Positions 18,336 to 27,387 of a stretch of DNA of 64,000 nt are shown piece by piece. The DNA is from Micromonospora phaseoli. Lineage in GTDB: Bacteria; Actinomycetota; Actinomycetes; Mycobacteriales; Micromonosporaceae. The translations under genes were made by a program, and so were the position numbers. The DNA lies in NCBI RefSeq assembly GCF_900109115.1, contig NZ_FNYV01000005.1:5509-69508 (forward strand), written 5' to 3'. Position 1 is the stretch's first letter; each line of letters opens with the position of its first letter. Under the pieces are notes generated by a model that saw only the letters and a list, made by a program, of their open reading frames with translations, was not told where the DNA came from and ran no database searches.

Positions 18336-20314
18336 CACCCGACACCCATCAGGAAGCTCCCCTTCTCTCCGGTGAACAGACCGTCAAGTCCATCCGGGAC
18401 ACCGGCTACAAGGGCACCGACTATGCCCTCGCTGAGCTGATCGACAACTCTTTTCAGTGGGGTCAGGCCCGTACGGTCCTGCTGGTCATCGTGCAGCGCA
18501 TGGTGCAGGGTAAGCGGCGCGCCACCAAACGCGCCGACGAGATCTGGGTCATCGACGACGGCACCGGCATGACGGATCAGGCCGTGAACCTCGCCCTATC
18601 GTTCGGCGGATCCGGCAAGTACGACGACCGATCGGGCATCGGCCGCTTCGGTATGGGCCTGCCGCAGGCCAGCGTCTCACAGTGCGAGCGGACCGATGTC
18701 TGGACCTGGCAGAGATCACAACCGGAGAACGCCTCCCATACATATCTTGATCTGAAAAAACTCTCACGCTCCGGCAAGGGATCCACGCTTACCGTCCCGT
18801 GGCCGTCGCGCCCTGGTCAGTCGGGCTACGAAGCCATGCCCGATTGGGTCCTTGACGTCTTCAAGCAGCACGCCACCGCGGACACGTCGATGGGACAGCC
18901 GCTCTACGGCGGCACGGCCATCCGATGGTCCGCGCTCGATAAGGTCCGCTGGACAACTGCCAGCACCATCCTCAAGCACGCTGAGTACCTACTTGGGCGG
19001 ATCTACCGGAACTTCCTGACCACCGAGTCCGAGCCGCGCCACATCAAGATCGCCATTGTCGACGCAGACATGATCGGCGGCCTCATCGAGTTCTACGACG
19101 TACGCCCCAACGATCCCCTGTACCTGCTGCCGGCGGACCAGAGCACCCTCGAGTACTGGGAGCAGGCCGGACCGGATGGCGAGAAGGAGAAGTACGTTCC
19201 GGTCACCGACAGCGCGCCCTTCACAGCCCACCACAACTCTCGGACCTTTGAGATCGCGCGTGCGGACGGCAAAGGCAACTCCCTGGTCCACGCGCGTCTG
19301 TCCCTGGCCCGGCCCGAGGCTCGACCGGGGAGAAATCCCGGCAAAGACACTCACCAGGGACGCCATGCCCGAGACAACGCCGGGATCTCGGTTGTGCGCG
19401 CCGGCCGCGAACTCGTCCTCGAACAGACCCTGAACGAGGAAGCCACCGACCGGTGGTGGGGCGTCGAGCTTTCCTTCAGCCCCGACCTCGACGAGATCTT
19501 CGGGGTGACGAACAATAAGCAGGACGTGCCCAACCTGACGCAGGCACTGCAACTAGCGCGTACCTACGATCTGCCGAAGGAACAAGCCCTGGAAGAGGGC
19601 CTTTTTGACGAAGAGCACGAGATCGCCGAGCTATACGGGATGGCCCACCAGCTGCTGATACTCGTCCGTTCCCTGCGGCAGGAAGGCCGAGAAGGTCGAG
19701 ACGCGGCATCGCGAGGCCGCTCCGCCCCTCCGAACATCGCGGGAGTCGCCTCCAACATCAAAAAGACACGCTCCACCGTCATCCCCACGCCCGGTGAGAA
19801 GAAGTTCGCGGATGATCCGGACCCTGAGAAGGCCGCCGGCGCTATCGAGACGAAGCTCAAGGCGGATGACGTCCCCGACCAGACCCGCCGGATAATCATC
19901 GAGAACTACAGGCGTGGCGTGACCGTCCAGATCCTGACGCACGCCGAGAAGCACGTCCCAGCGTTCTTCCGGCCCGACGAGGCCATGAACCTGGAGCTGC
20001 TGTGCTTGAACAACGCTCACCCCGCTTACCAGGCCATCATCGATCCGTTGCGCGCCTCGGGCGATGACATTGCCGCGATGAGCGAAGAGGAAGCCAAGAG
20101 GCTCCTCACCAAGAGTGCCGATGCCATCACCTGGCTTCTGCTGGCCTACGCTCGCTGCGAGAACGAGTACCAGGGACATCCCCTCGCGGGCACATGGAAG
20201 CAGATTCGCGACCAGTGGGGTCAACGCCTCGCCGAGACAGTGCAGGACTCTGCCTTCAAAGCTGCCGAGCTCTTCGGCGACAGCGCCGAGGACGACAGCG
20301 AGAGCGGTGTATGA
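18329..20314 (+). CDS. GHKL (HSP90/MutL/MORC-like) ATPase of a defence operon
   Basis: A 661-residue protein, GTG start overlapping the helicase stop. The GHKL fold shows the N box ELIDNSFQWG (about residues 37-46), G1 DDGTGM (about 72-77) and G2 GIGRFGMGLPQAS (about 97-109). The middle part resembles the S5-like transducer of this superfamily, and the C-terminal 200 residues are helical and charged. ATP-dependent dimerisation on DNA is the usual mechanism. It sits between helicase and PLD nuclease, both overlapping, so stoichiometric co-expression is likely. It could be a clamp that licenses the nuclease. Confidence 0.85.
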   Translation: MVTPDTHQEAPLLSGEQTVKSIRDTGYKGTDYALAELIDNSFQWGQARTVLLVIVQRMVQGKRRATKRADEIWVIDDGTGMTDQAVNLALSFGGSGKYDDRSGIGRFGMGLPQASVSQCERTDVWTWQRSQPENASHTYLDLKKLSRSGKGSTLTVPWPSRPGQSGYEAMPDWVLDVFKQHATADTSMGQPLYGGTAIRWSALDKVRWTTASTILKHAEYLLGRIYRNFLTTESEPRHIKIAIVDADMIGGLIEFYDVRPNDPLYLLPADQSTLEYWEQAGPDGEKEKYVPVTDSAPFTAHHNSRTFEIARADGKGNSLVHARLSLARPEARPGRNPGKDTHQGRHARDNAGISVVRAGRELVLEQTLNEEATDRWWGVELSFSPDLDEIFGVTNNKQDVPNLTQALQLARTYDLPKEQALEEGLFDEEHEIAELYGMAHQLLILVRSLRQEGREGRDAASRGRSAPPNIAGVASNIKKTRSTVIPTPGEKKFADDPDPEKAAGAIETKLKADDVPDQTRRIIIENYRRGVTVQILTHAEKHVPAFFRPDEAMNLELLCLNNAHPAYQAIIDPLRASGDDIAAMSEEEAKRLLTKSADAITWLLLAYARCENEYQGHPLAGTWKQIRDQWGQRLAETVQDSAFKAAELFGDSAEDDSESGV

Positions 20315-21201
20315 CGCAGGCGAACGTTGATCCTCAGCGGTGCGGATTTCGAGTCCTCGAACTCGTTTCCACCGCAGCCGCTTTGACGATCGTCGCGCCG
20401 TTCATCACCTCGGCCGGCATCAGGCCGATCCTCACGGAGCTGCCGCAGGACGCCGAGCTCGAGATATACACCCGGTGGCGGCCGGATGAGGTCGCCGCCG
20501 GGGTGAGTGACCCGCACATCTTCGATCTGGTGGGCAACCGCGGCGGAACAGTGTCGCTGCACCCAATCGTCCACGCCAAGGGATACTTGACTGGTTCATC
20601 CGCTCTGGTGGGCTCGGCCAACGTCACTGGGAACGGCCTCGGATGGGGCCGCCCCGGCGCCGTCGAGATCCTTGTCGAAACCTCACCGAGCGACCCGGCC
20701 CTGGTGGCGCTGATGTCTGTGCTGCGGGCGATGTCATCAACGGCCACGGAAGCGGACCGCGACGCTGTTCTAGCGGCTGCAGCGGCGCTCCCCGCAGCGC
20801 CACTACAGGCCGTCGAGCCGGTGGACCGCACAGATTGGCTGCCTTCCTACCGGATGCCGGAAGTGCTCTGGCTCGTCTACGACGGACAGCGCGAAAAGGA
20901 GCTCACGGACTTCGTTCAGCCCGAGCTCCGAGCGCTAGGGGTTCCCAACGGTATCCAGAGTGAACCGGCGTTCAACGCCTACGTCGGGGCGATCCTGCGA
21001 CAGGGCTTCACCGGCCGCATCGCGCAGGAATGCAGCAACCTGTCCACCATCAAAGCGGTACAACGTCTGACTGAACTCTGCATGGCAAGAGGCATCACCA
21101 TCGAGGACCCAGGTCTGCTGTGGGAGACTCTCGCGGCTTGGATCGCGCGTTTCATGCCCGGCTTCCAGCGGATTTCCGGTGGTACGCGACTGATCCGCTA
21201 A
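20311..21201 (+). CDS. PLD-like nuclease-fold protein (DrmC-like)
   Basis: Start at ATG 20311, which overlaps the GHKL stop (ATGA); the in-frame upstream start at 20194 lies inside that gene. The 296-residue protein has one PLD active-site half, VHAKGYLTGSSALVGSANVTG, as in phospholipase-D-fold nucleases such as DISARM DrmC. The usual Asp after HxK is not in its canonical place (HAKGYLTG), so catalytic competence needs a dimer or is altered. It closes the helicase-GHKL-PLD operon and would be the DNA-cleaving part. Confidence 0.8.
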   Translation: MTQANVDPQRCGFRVLELVSTAAALTIVAPFITSAGIRPILTELPQDAELEIYTRWRPDEVAAGVSDPHIFDLVGNRGGTVSLHPIVHAKGYLTGSSALVGSANVTGNGLGWGRPGAVEILVETSPSDPALVALMSVLRAMSSTATEADRDAVLAAAAALPAAPLQAVEPVDRTDWLPSYRMPEVLWLVYDGQREKELTDFVQPELRALGVPNGIQSEPAFNAYVGAILRQGFTGRIAQECSNLSTIKAVQRLTELCMARGITIEDPGLLWETLAAWIARFMPGFQRISGGTRLIR

Positions 21202-21782
21202 CGCCACAGGCCGATCGGCCGGCCTGTATCCGGGTCGAGAACTCGCACTGGCTGAGGGAACTCAGGCTCCGAGGTTGGCTGCGACGACTGCTGCGGGATG
21301 ACCGCGCACCGGCCGAGAGCCGAGCGCAGCAACTCGGCTGCTGCGGTCATCCCGGCCGCCTCGGCAGCGGCGAGTAGGGTCCGCGCAGCCTTGGTCGCCT
21401 CCGCCTCTACGACTCCACCGCTCTTGCCGGGGCCACCTGCGAGCTGGTCCTGCATCTCGTACAGGCGGGCACGCAAGCGATCCACTTCGGCCGCCAGGCA
21501 AAGGTCGAACTCTGTGGATGATGGCTCTCCATCACATCTTGGTTCTTGCACGACAGCGAGCAGGCGAGCTACTGAATCCGACAGATGATTTCGACGGGCG
21601 CGTTCAAGATTTTCGGCACGTCGCTCCTCGAAACGCCTGCTGGCCAACGCCACCCCTCTATCCTGCTCCGCCTCGCCACCGGTCGCGGCTCCACGCGCCG
21701 GGGCAGTACGGCCGGTCGGACGCTGTCGTGGAACAAGAGCCGGAGTGGCGTCCGTCAGCGTAGCGGAAGCTGCACGAGGCAT
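21198..21782 (-). CDS. Hypothetical coiled-coil protein
   Basis: A 194-residue protein convergent with the PLD gene (4-bp overlap of ends). The N-terminal 50 residues are Ala/Arg-rich and low complexity. The middle holds a predicted coiled coil (RFEERRAENLERARRNHL and AAEVDRLRARLYEMQDQL), and the end reads RVLDPDTGRPIGLW. No family is recognised. It may belong either to the defence island or to the mobile-element backbone that begins here. Confidence 0.55.
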   Translation of the reverse strand: MPRAASATLTDATPALVPRQRPTGRTAPARGAATGGEAEQDRGVALASRRFEERRAENLERARRNHLSDSVARLLAVVQEPRCDGEPSSTEFDLCLAAEVDRLRARLYEMQDQLAGGPGKSGGVVEAEATKAARTLLAAAEAAGMTAAAELLRSALGRCAVIPQQSSQPTSEPEFPQPVRVLDPDTGRPIGLWR

Positions 21783-21974
21783 CAGGACACCGAACGGCCG
21801 ATCAGCGGTCCCCCGGCGCCGCAGCCGTAGGGGTTACAGCGGTCGTCGTGGAGTGAGGATCTCCCGGTAGCTCGGAGGCTTCGAGCACGCTCTTCAAGAA
21901 CTGAAGGTGGTCCATCCAAGTCGGAGGGTCGGGCATAGCAGCTGACGTGGAGACTGCTCGGTACAGTCGTAGGC

Positions 21975-22724
21975 ATGCGTAGCAGCGGCAGGAGCGAGTT
22001 CGAGGGCTTCGCGGCCTCGTTCCGCGAGTTCCTCACCGCGCAGCTGCGACCGGCACCGACGCAGGGTGATGGCGGGGCCTATCTCCGTCAGTTCAGGGGC
22101 GGAGACAGCCCTGGTCAAGCAGTGATCTCGTTACCCAGCGAATCCGGCAAGAGCATGACCTTGGCGCTCATAGCTCAGGCAATGGGTGTGTCCAAGGGGT
22201 TCTCGGTCTCGGTTCGAGCGCTGAGCCGCGCCGGAGTGCATACCGAGATGCTGCGGTACTACGTCGCTGCGCAGGAAACCATCGGCTCTGGTCGTCTGTA
22301 CGTCGCACTTCGGCAAGCTCTGCCGCCGACGGATAGAGCACTGGTCGCTGACCACAGCCGTGCCGACAGCTGGAGCCCAGCCGGGCATGCTACGGGGTGT
22401 TTGTTGACGGTGACCGACACCTTCAGCGTCGCAACTGATGCTGTCCGGGCGGGCGGTCGCATCGAGATGACGGTCGACCGGCCGCGAGAGTTCTATCAGG
22501 CGGCGCTGTGGGTTGCGGCGCAGGCTGTCGTTGTCGAACTCGGCCGGGTCTTGTACGGGCTGGCGATGAAGGCCCGCTCTCGTTGCGGTCTGCCTGCGGC
22601 GCCTCCGCCAACCCGGCCGCCCGGGGAGATCGTGCGGTCACGTCCCAGGGTGCCGCGCGGGCCAACCGCTGCCCCTGTGCACAGGGAGCTTTTTCCTGCC
22701 GGCCGGTTGCTGGGCATGGCTTAG
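21975..22724 (+). CDS. Hypothetical protein (249 aa)
   Basis: ATG at 21975, opening MRSSGRSEFEGFAASFREFL. A segment ISLPSESGKSMTLALIAQAM (residues 46-65) superficially resembles a P-loop but lacks the GxxxxGK spacing. The rest reads as a mixed alpha/beta domain with a Pro/Arg-rich tail of low quality after about residue 200, so the true end of the conserved part is uncertain. Other frames are also open here. Function not recognised. Confidence 0.45.
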   Translation: MRSSGRSEFEGFAASFREFLTAQLRPAPTQGDGGAYLRQFRGGDSPGQAVISLPSESGKSMTLALIAQAMGVSKGFSVSVRALSRAGVHTEMLRYYVAAQETIGSGRLYVALRQALPPTDRALVADHSRADSWSPAGHATGCLLTVTDTFSVATDAVRAGGRIEMTVDRPREFYQAALWVAAQAVVVELGRVLYGLAMKARSRCGLPAAPPPTRPPGEIVRSRPRVPRGPTAAPVHRELFPAGRLLGMA

Positions 22725-22772
22725 CCGACATGCTCCTCGCCCGCCGGTTGTTCCTGCGGACAGGGAGTCTCG

Positions 22773-22955
22773 TTGTCGGACCGGAGTGTATGGCTCGCGA
22801 TCTTCGTGATCGTCGGCACGTTGGCGGGCACGGCCGCTGGGGTGCTGTGGTGGTTGGCTGGGAACAAGCCGTCGGCCGCCATCGTCGCAGGTGGCGGCTG
22901 CTTCATCACCGTGGTCACGTTCCTGGTGATGGTTGCTGGGTTTCTCGTCGGCTGA
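22773..22955 (+). CDS. Small two-helix membrane protein
   Basis: TTG start at 22773 with GGGAG five bases upstream. The 60-residue product has two hydrophobic helices (VWLAIFVIVGTLAGTAAGVL and FITVVTFLVMVAGFLV) joined by a short AGNKPSAA loop, with almost no soluble part. Small membrane proteins of this kind are common in actinobacterial integrative elements and are often near entry-exclusion or transfer genes, but no such role can be read from the sequence. Confidence 0.6.
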   Translation: MSDRSVWLAIFVIVGTLAGTAAGVLWWLAGNKPSAAIVAGGGCFITVVTFLVMVAGFLVG

Positions 22956-23099
22956 CGGTCGACGGACACGGTCTCGGTGGTGCCGGCGGGATTTCGCTGG
23001 TGCCACCGAGACCGTCGGTTACGCCAGAATGCGTGTCGCCGTGGCGATAGGTGTGGTGCCTGCGGCCTGGGGTCCGAGGTCGCTGGGAGAGGGTCACGC

Positions 23100-24149
23100 C
23101 TATGCTGTCGCCTCCGGTCGGTGTCCGCAGGCCGGGCAGGCGGCGTCGAGTACTCGTCGGCGTACGGTCCGGTGTCGTGCGGCTTGACCGGCGAGGCCAA
23201 CTGCCAGCAGCGCCGAGCCCGCGATGATAGCCCGGTCGTGGCGGCGAGGGCTGTCGGGCTGGGTCCGCCTCCTTGGCTGCCCCAGATCCCTTGGCTGCTG
23301 GTCGGCGCCGAACAAGGCTGCCGGGGTGGCGAGGAGCAGGGCCGCCCAGAGACCGGTGTCGTCGGCCCGTAGGGCGCGGCCGAGACCGATGAGAAGGACC
23401 AGAGCGAACATCAGTCCACCGGCCATTGCCAGGAGCTCGGGAGTCGAGCAGTACGAGGTAAACCAGTTCCCGCCGTTCTCGGCGGAGCTGAAAGACAGGG
23501 ACACGGCCGCACCGAAGCCGGCCGCGAGCGGCGGCAGGCCACGTCCTACCCAGCCTGGTTGAGAGGGCAGCGGGAGTATGCCCAGGCCCAGCGCGACGGC
23601 GGGGAGCAACACGAACAGCGGCGGCCGAGGTTATCCGGCGACGGCGGCCACGGGTGGTAGGGCAATGGTCAGCAGGAGGCCGCCGGCGGCGGCGGAGCGG
23701 GTCCAGGAACCGGGCAGCGCCGTGGCGGTGAGGCCGACGAACAGCCAGCCCAGCCAGGTCACGGCGCCGAGGGTTTGAAACGGCCCAACCGAATCCAGCC
23801 CGGCGAGGCGGGGGTCCTCGAACTCGACCTGCACGAGCAGGAACGTCGCGAGAGCGACAAGGGTGTTCAGCGCGGCCGTCGCGGCCAGCGTGAAGGCGGC
23901 GGCCAGGCCGAGGGCGCCGCACCCGCCTAGTCGCTCTCGGAGGCCGGCTTCGGTGGCCAGTGCTTGGATCCCGGTGTCGGTGTCGGTGTCGGTCAGGTAG
24001 CGGGCCATCGACAGAGCGCCCGGTAGGACTGCGGGCTGCGTGCCCGGGTGTGCGGTCGGAGCCTCGCCGCTGGTTGTCCGCGTGGGCGGGGTCGGCGGCG
24101 ACGGGTGTGGTGTGTTCGCGCGTGATGTCTGGTCACGGCGTGTGGCCAT
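23100..24149 (-). pseudogene. Integral membrane protein interrupted by an in-frame TAA
   Basis: Two minus-strand frames, 24149-23631 and 23612-23100, lie in the same phase and are separated only by a TAA at 23633-23631 and six sense codons. The first half (172 aa) has a charged N-terminus, then hydrophobic helices ending LPPVAAVAG. The second resumes at once with PLFVLLPAVALGLGIL and further helices, ending in a CPACG motif. Hydrophobicity continues across the stop, so a single multi-pass membrane protein with a nonsense mutation is more likely than two genes. If two genes, the second starts at GTG 23612. Confidence 0.6.
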
Positions 24150-24600
24150 GTCCCTCCCAGGACGGCTCGTGGCGTGACGACGTGGATTCCCGCCATGGGC
24201 ATCTCATCGGTGGTAGGAATTCGCTTGAGGATCGATCGTCGGATCGCGCCGGTCAGGGGCGGCGGCGGGTCTGCTTCGGTAAAGGGCCGCGGACTGTAGC
24301 TCCGGTGGCCGTGGAACTGAAGACGTCTGTCACTCACAGCCACTCACAACGGCGCGCCGCTGGTGTGAGTGGCGGGCGGTCGGGGTCTGTCTGCCGCCGA
24401 GCAGTGCCGCTGATAGACGTTGACGGCTCGCGAGCCCTGCTGCCCGCGCTGCCTAAGGCGCGGTCCGGGACCGTCGTCTCGGTACGTGCCGTAGGTGGGG
24501 CGACGGCGCAGCCTCGGGGTTGGGGGCGGACGCGGGCGGGTTCGGCGGTGTGTGGGGCCACCGAGCCGCCGAGCGCGCCGTGTGCTCCGTCTCGTCCCCA
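24150..24600. promoter_or_regulatory. Intergenic control region upstream of the membrane gene
   Basis: No convincing gene in 451 bp. It contains the TCACA repeat cluster at 24331-24371 and is otherwise GC-rich sequence complementary to low-quality frames. Confidence 0.5.
24331..24371 (-). repeat. Phased 10-bp TCACA repeats with an inverted copy
   Basis: Two tandem units CACTCACAGC and CACTCACAAC (24331-24350) are followed, after a GGCGCGCC core, by one inverted unit GTGTGAGTGG (24362-24371). The layout is half tandem, half palindrome. It lies upstream of the minus-strand membrane gene starting at 24149. The same unit recurs at seven or more places up to 29930. Confidence 0.8.
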
Positions 24601-25542
24601 TCAGGCGGCCTGCCCTTCCTCGTCGGGGGCGGTGGGGGTGGGGAACTCGTTGTCGTGGTGGGTGTCGATGTAGGGCAGGTCGATGAGGCGGTGACGGCCG
24701 GTACGGCCGGGTAGTTGCCAGATCTGGTGGGCGGGGGTGGCGGCGAGGGCGGTGCGTAGTTCGGCGGTGGTGGTGGCGATGACCGTCTCCAGGCCGGTGC
24801 CGGCGAGGCGGTGGTGCAGGTTCGCCTCCCTTCGTGCGGAGGGTAAGTGCAACAGCACCGGCCACGCCCAAGTGCTCAGGAGGTAAAGCCGCTCGTACTT
24901 GATGATTTTGTCGATGAGGACCTGCAGGTTCTCACCGCTGGTGTCGTACTCGAGGAAGAACGGCACGGACCGTCCGTCCTCGGTCCACACCCCGGCGCCG
25001 TCCGGGCGGGGGAGGCCGGTCGCTCCGGCGATGATGATGTGCGGGTTGGCGCCTTTGCGGTAGAGGGTGCCGGGTTCGTGGTAGGCCGATGCGGGTTGCC
25101 AGCGGGCCAGTTCGGCGTGGGGGTGGGTGCGGGCGTGGGCGGCGAGGTCGATGAAGACCTGGTTGCCGCCGAGCAGGTGCGGCAGGTCCGGTCGGTTGGT
25201 CAGGGAGTGTTTGCGGCGGCGGGCTTGGTCGCGGCGGCCTCGTGGGAGTCCGCGTTGGGCGTGGACGTGGTCGTAGCCGAGTTGGTCCAGGACGTAGTGG
25301 TAGGGGTAGGAGCCGCCGTCGGCTTTGTTGGGTCGGAACCGGTCGACCGCCCGCAGGGCGGTGAGGCGGCGCAGGCGGCGTTGGGTGAAGTCCAGGGATG
25401 GGAACAGGGCGGCGGCGATCTGGTCGGTGGTGAGCACGCCGTGGTCGTAGAGCCAGCCCAGGAGCCGGTCGTCGCGGGCGGTGATGCTGGCCTGCAGGCG
25501 CAGCAGCGGGTCCGCGGTCGGTAGGTGTTTACCCATGGGCAC
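24601..25542 (-). CDS. Replication-relaxation family protein (copy 1)
   Basis: A 313-residue protein. The N-terminal winged helix is clear: LLGWLYDHGVLTTDQIAAAL, then TQRRLRRLTALRAVDRFRP. The pattern matches the replication-relaxation (Replic_Relax) family found on actinobacterial plasmids and integrative elements, proposed to take part in plasmid replication or relaxation. The central part has VPFFLEYDTSGENL, conserved in the family. The start may be at the second Met (MGKHLPT). A paralogue follows at 26154, so the family is duplicated in this element. Confidence 0.8.
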   Translation of the reverse strand: MPMGKHLPTADPLLRLQASITARDDRLLGWLYDHGVLTTDQIAAALFPSLDFTQRRLRRLTALRAVDRFRPNKADGGSYPYHYVLDQLGYDHVHAQRGLPRGRRDQARRRKHSLTNRPDLPHLLGGNQVFIDLAAHARTHPHAELARWQPASAYHEPGTLYRKGANPHIIIAGATGLPRPDGAGVWTEDGRSVPFFLEYDTSGENLQVLIDKIIKYERLYLLSTWAWPVLLHLPSARREANLHHRLAGTGLETVIATTTAELRTALAATPAHQIWQLPGRTGRHRLIDLPYIDTHHDNEFPTPTAPDEEGQAA

Positions 25543-25603
25543 AAGCCCTTGGGGGGAGACCCGAGACTGGAGGGTCTGTCTGGAGCGCTCTCAGACTGCT
25601 GAC

Positions 25604-25640
25604 AGCGGGGCTGACCTGGGCTGTGAGCGGCTGTGGGGGG
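25604..25640 (+). repeat. 27-bp element duplicated in inverted orientation at 28492-28518
   Basis: Bases 25604-25630 are identical to the reverse complement of 28492-28518 (27 of 27). Each contains the core GGGCTGTGAGCGG, a TCACA unit in reverse, preceded by GCTGACCTG. A second, degenerate unit follows at 25631. The other copy precedes the sigma-like gene, so this may be a shared promoter/operator module. Confidence 0.8.
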
Positions 25641-26103
25641 TCAGGTTGGGGGTCAGGATCAAGACGGACGGTAGAACGGAGGTCGGCACTGACCGCTGAA
25701 GGGCCGGGCACAGCGGCTTCGGCGTGACGGTGCGGTGAGGGTGGGCGTGAGTCGGGCCGGTGACGCTGGTGAGGTTCGCGGTGCGGGGTAATCATCGTTG
25801 TTGCTCCACGGTCAGTGGGTGTGAGGTTGGTGCGCCCCGCGGCTGCAGCGGGCGGGAGCAACCGGAGGTCCGCGGTCGCTGTACGGAAGCCTGGTTGGAC
25901 ATGCCAACCTGCCTGGTCTCGCGCGTGTGCCGAACTTCCGGTGACGCGGGCAGGCAGTCGCCTGTCGATCGAGGCTGGTCGCAGCGGCTGCGACCTGCGG
26001 TGTGAGAGCCGCAGGCGTTGCCGTTCGGATTCGCAGCGAACGTCAGCCTCCGGTAGTCCTTCTGACAGTGACCGGGTAAGCGCTTCGTTAGGCCGCGCCG
26101 GTC

Positions 26104-26141
26104 TGCTCCTCGACCGGCCCGGGTGGGCCGGTCGAGGAGCA
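26104..26141 (-). terminator. Perfect 17-bp stem hairpin downstream of copy 2
   Basis: TGCTCCTCGACCGGCCC and its exact complement flank a GGGT loop. It lies 13 bp after the stop of the minus-strand gene 26154-27113 and should terminate that transcript. There is no clear U-tract, as is usual in actinomycetes. Confidence 0.75.
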
Positions 26142-26153
26142 GCGGTCGGTTGG

Positions 26154-27113
26154 TCAGGGGCGCGGCGGGTAGTGGTACTCGCCGTCGGCGACGGATTCGT
26201 CGCCGGGGCGCTCGGGGTCGTAGATGGGGTGTGGGGCTCGGGGCCGTACCTCCTTGAAGGTCACGGTGTCGGGCGGCCACTGCTCGGGGGTGTGGGGAAG
26301 GTCGGTCAGGGCGAGGCGGTGTGTCTCGCCGATCGGCTGCCAGACCGGGTCGGCCGCGCGGCCGTGCTCGGCGTTGCTGGTGACGACGGTGAGGTGCCGC
26401 GTGTTGCGGCGCTCGAGGTAGCGGCGCAGTTCCTGCTCCCGCTGCGGGTCGGCGGCGTGGAACAGCAGGGTCGCCAGGCCGGTTTGTTCGGCCAACCGCC
26501 GGTAGCCGTGGACGCGGTCGGCGGGACGGAAGTCGTCGGTGTCGGGCTGGTACCAGAACGCGTGGCGGTCGCGGTCGTGGATGTACTCGCCGTGCCAGGC
26601 GGCATGCCGCGCTCCGGTGACGTACCGGCAGGTGCGCGGTGACCACCAGGTGCGTAGGTCACTCCCCGGCTCGGTGAGCGCTTGGGTGGCCAGGTCGACG
26701 AAGAAGTCGTTGGCCCGCAGCAGGCCGGGCAGGCCAGGATGCTCGCGGAGCCGGTCGCGGGCCCGGTACACCTGCGCCGGTGTGACATCGCGGTCTTCGC
26801 CGAGTGGGGTGAGTTGGGCGCCGATCGGGCCGCGGCACCACGAGGTGTCGGCGGTGCCCGCGGCGCCGGTGTTCCAGAGGCGGTCGATCCAGCCGCGGCG
26901 GGCCAGGATCGCCAGACGTCGGGTCGCCGACGCCGTGGTGGTGGCGAAACCGAGTGCGGTGAGCTGCGCGGTGGTCAGGACGCGGTGCTCGGCGAGCATC
27001 TCGACGGCCCACCAGTCGGGCAGGCGCAGGCGGCTGGCTTCGGCCAGGATCAGCTCCGCCGGGATCGGTCGGGTGGACGGGACAGTGAACTGGGGATGGT
27101 AGGTGGTCGCCAT
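26154..27113 (-). CDS. Replication-relaxation family protein (copy 2)
   Basis: Start at ATG 27113 chosen because a perfect GGAGGT lies 7 bp upstream (27121-27126). About 319 residues. The N-terminal winged helix reads WWAVEMLAEHRVLTTAQLTA then ATRRLAILARRGWIDRLW, equivalent to copy 1. The central region has LRANDFFVDLATQAL and a Trp-rich strand WWSPRTCRYV; the C-terminus ends EYHYPPRP. Overall similarity to copy 1 is low except in the HTH and order of segments, so this is an old duplication or separate acquisition. Role as in the family: proposed plasmid/ICE replication or relaxation. Confidence 0.7.
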   Translation of the reverse strand: MATTYHPQFTVPSTRPIPAELILAEASRLRLPDWWAVEMLAEHRVLTTAQLTALGFATTTASATRRLAILARRGWIDRLWNTGAAGTADTSWCRGPIGAQLTPLGEDRDVTPAQVYRARDRLREHPGLPGLLRANDFFVDLATQALTEPGSDLRTWWSPRTCRYVTGARHAAWHGEYIHDRDRHAFWYQPDTDDFRPADRVHGYRRLAEQTGLATLLFHAADPQREQELRRYLERRNTRHLTVVTSNAEHGRAADPVWQPIGETHRLALTDLPHTPEQWPPDTVTFKEVRPRAPHPIYDPERPGDESVADGEYHYPPRP

Positions 27114-27263
27114 GACCGGTACCTCCAACGTGACGCCATCCCGGTAGGGGGTGGCAGGGGCGGATGAATGCCCGTGCGACCGCGTCGGTGCGGCACACCA
27201 CGGGCGGATCAGGCCACCGCGATCCTGCGTCGCGGCGGGTGACAGGGCGACGGCTCGCCGGTG

Positions 27264-27291
27264 CCGTGCCCGGACGGCGGCCCGGGCACGG
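27264..27291 (-). terminator. GC hairpin in the leader between sigma-like gene and copy 2
   Basis: CCGTGCCCGG (27264-27273) pairs with CCGGGCACGG (27282-27291) around an 8-base loop. It could terminate the upstream sigma-like gene or act as a leader hairpin of the downstream gene, since it lies between the conserved promoter-like element and that gene's start. Confidence 0.5.
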
Positions 27292-27387
27292 AACCGGCTG
27301 GTCCGCGCGGCCGGATCACCGGCCGGTAATGCGGTACGGCGAGAATCCGAGCGCGGCTTCTGGCGCCGTCATCAAGAAACCGCCGCT

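Larger units (their letters stand above)
25543..26153. other. Intergenic region between the two replication-relaxation genes
   Basis: 611 bp without a gene I can support. It holds the 25604-25640 repeat element near the start of copy 1 and the strong hairpin at 26104-26141 just past the end of copy 2. Antisense frames here are shadows. Confidence 0.5.

Noticed and set aside
22508..23050. Plus-strand frame overlapping the small membrane protein
   Set aside because: Gly/Arg-rich, out of phase with the clear two-helix protein at 22773-22955.
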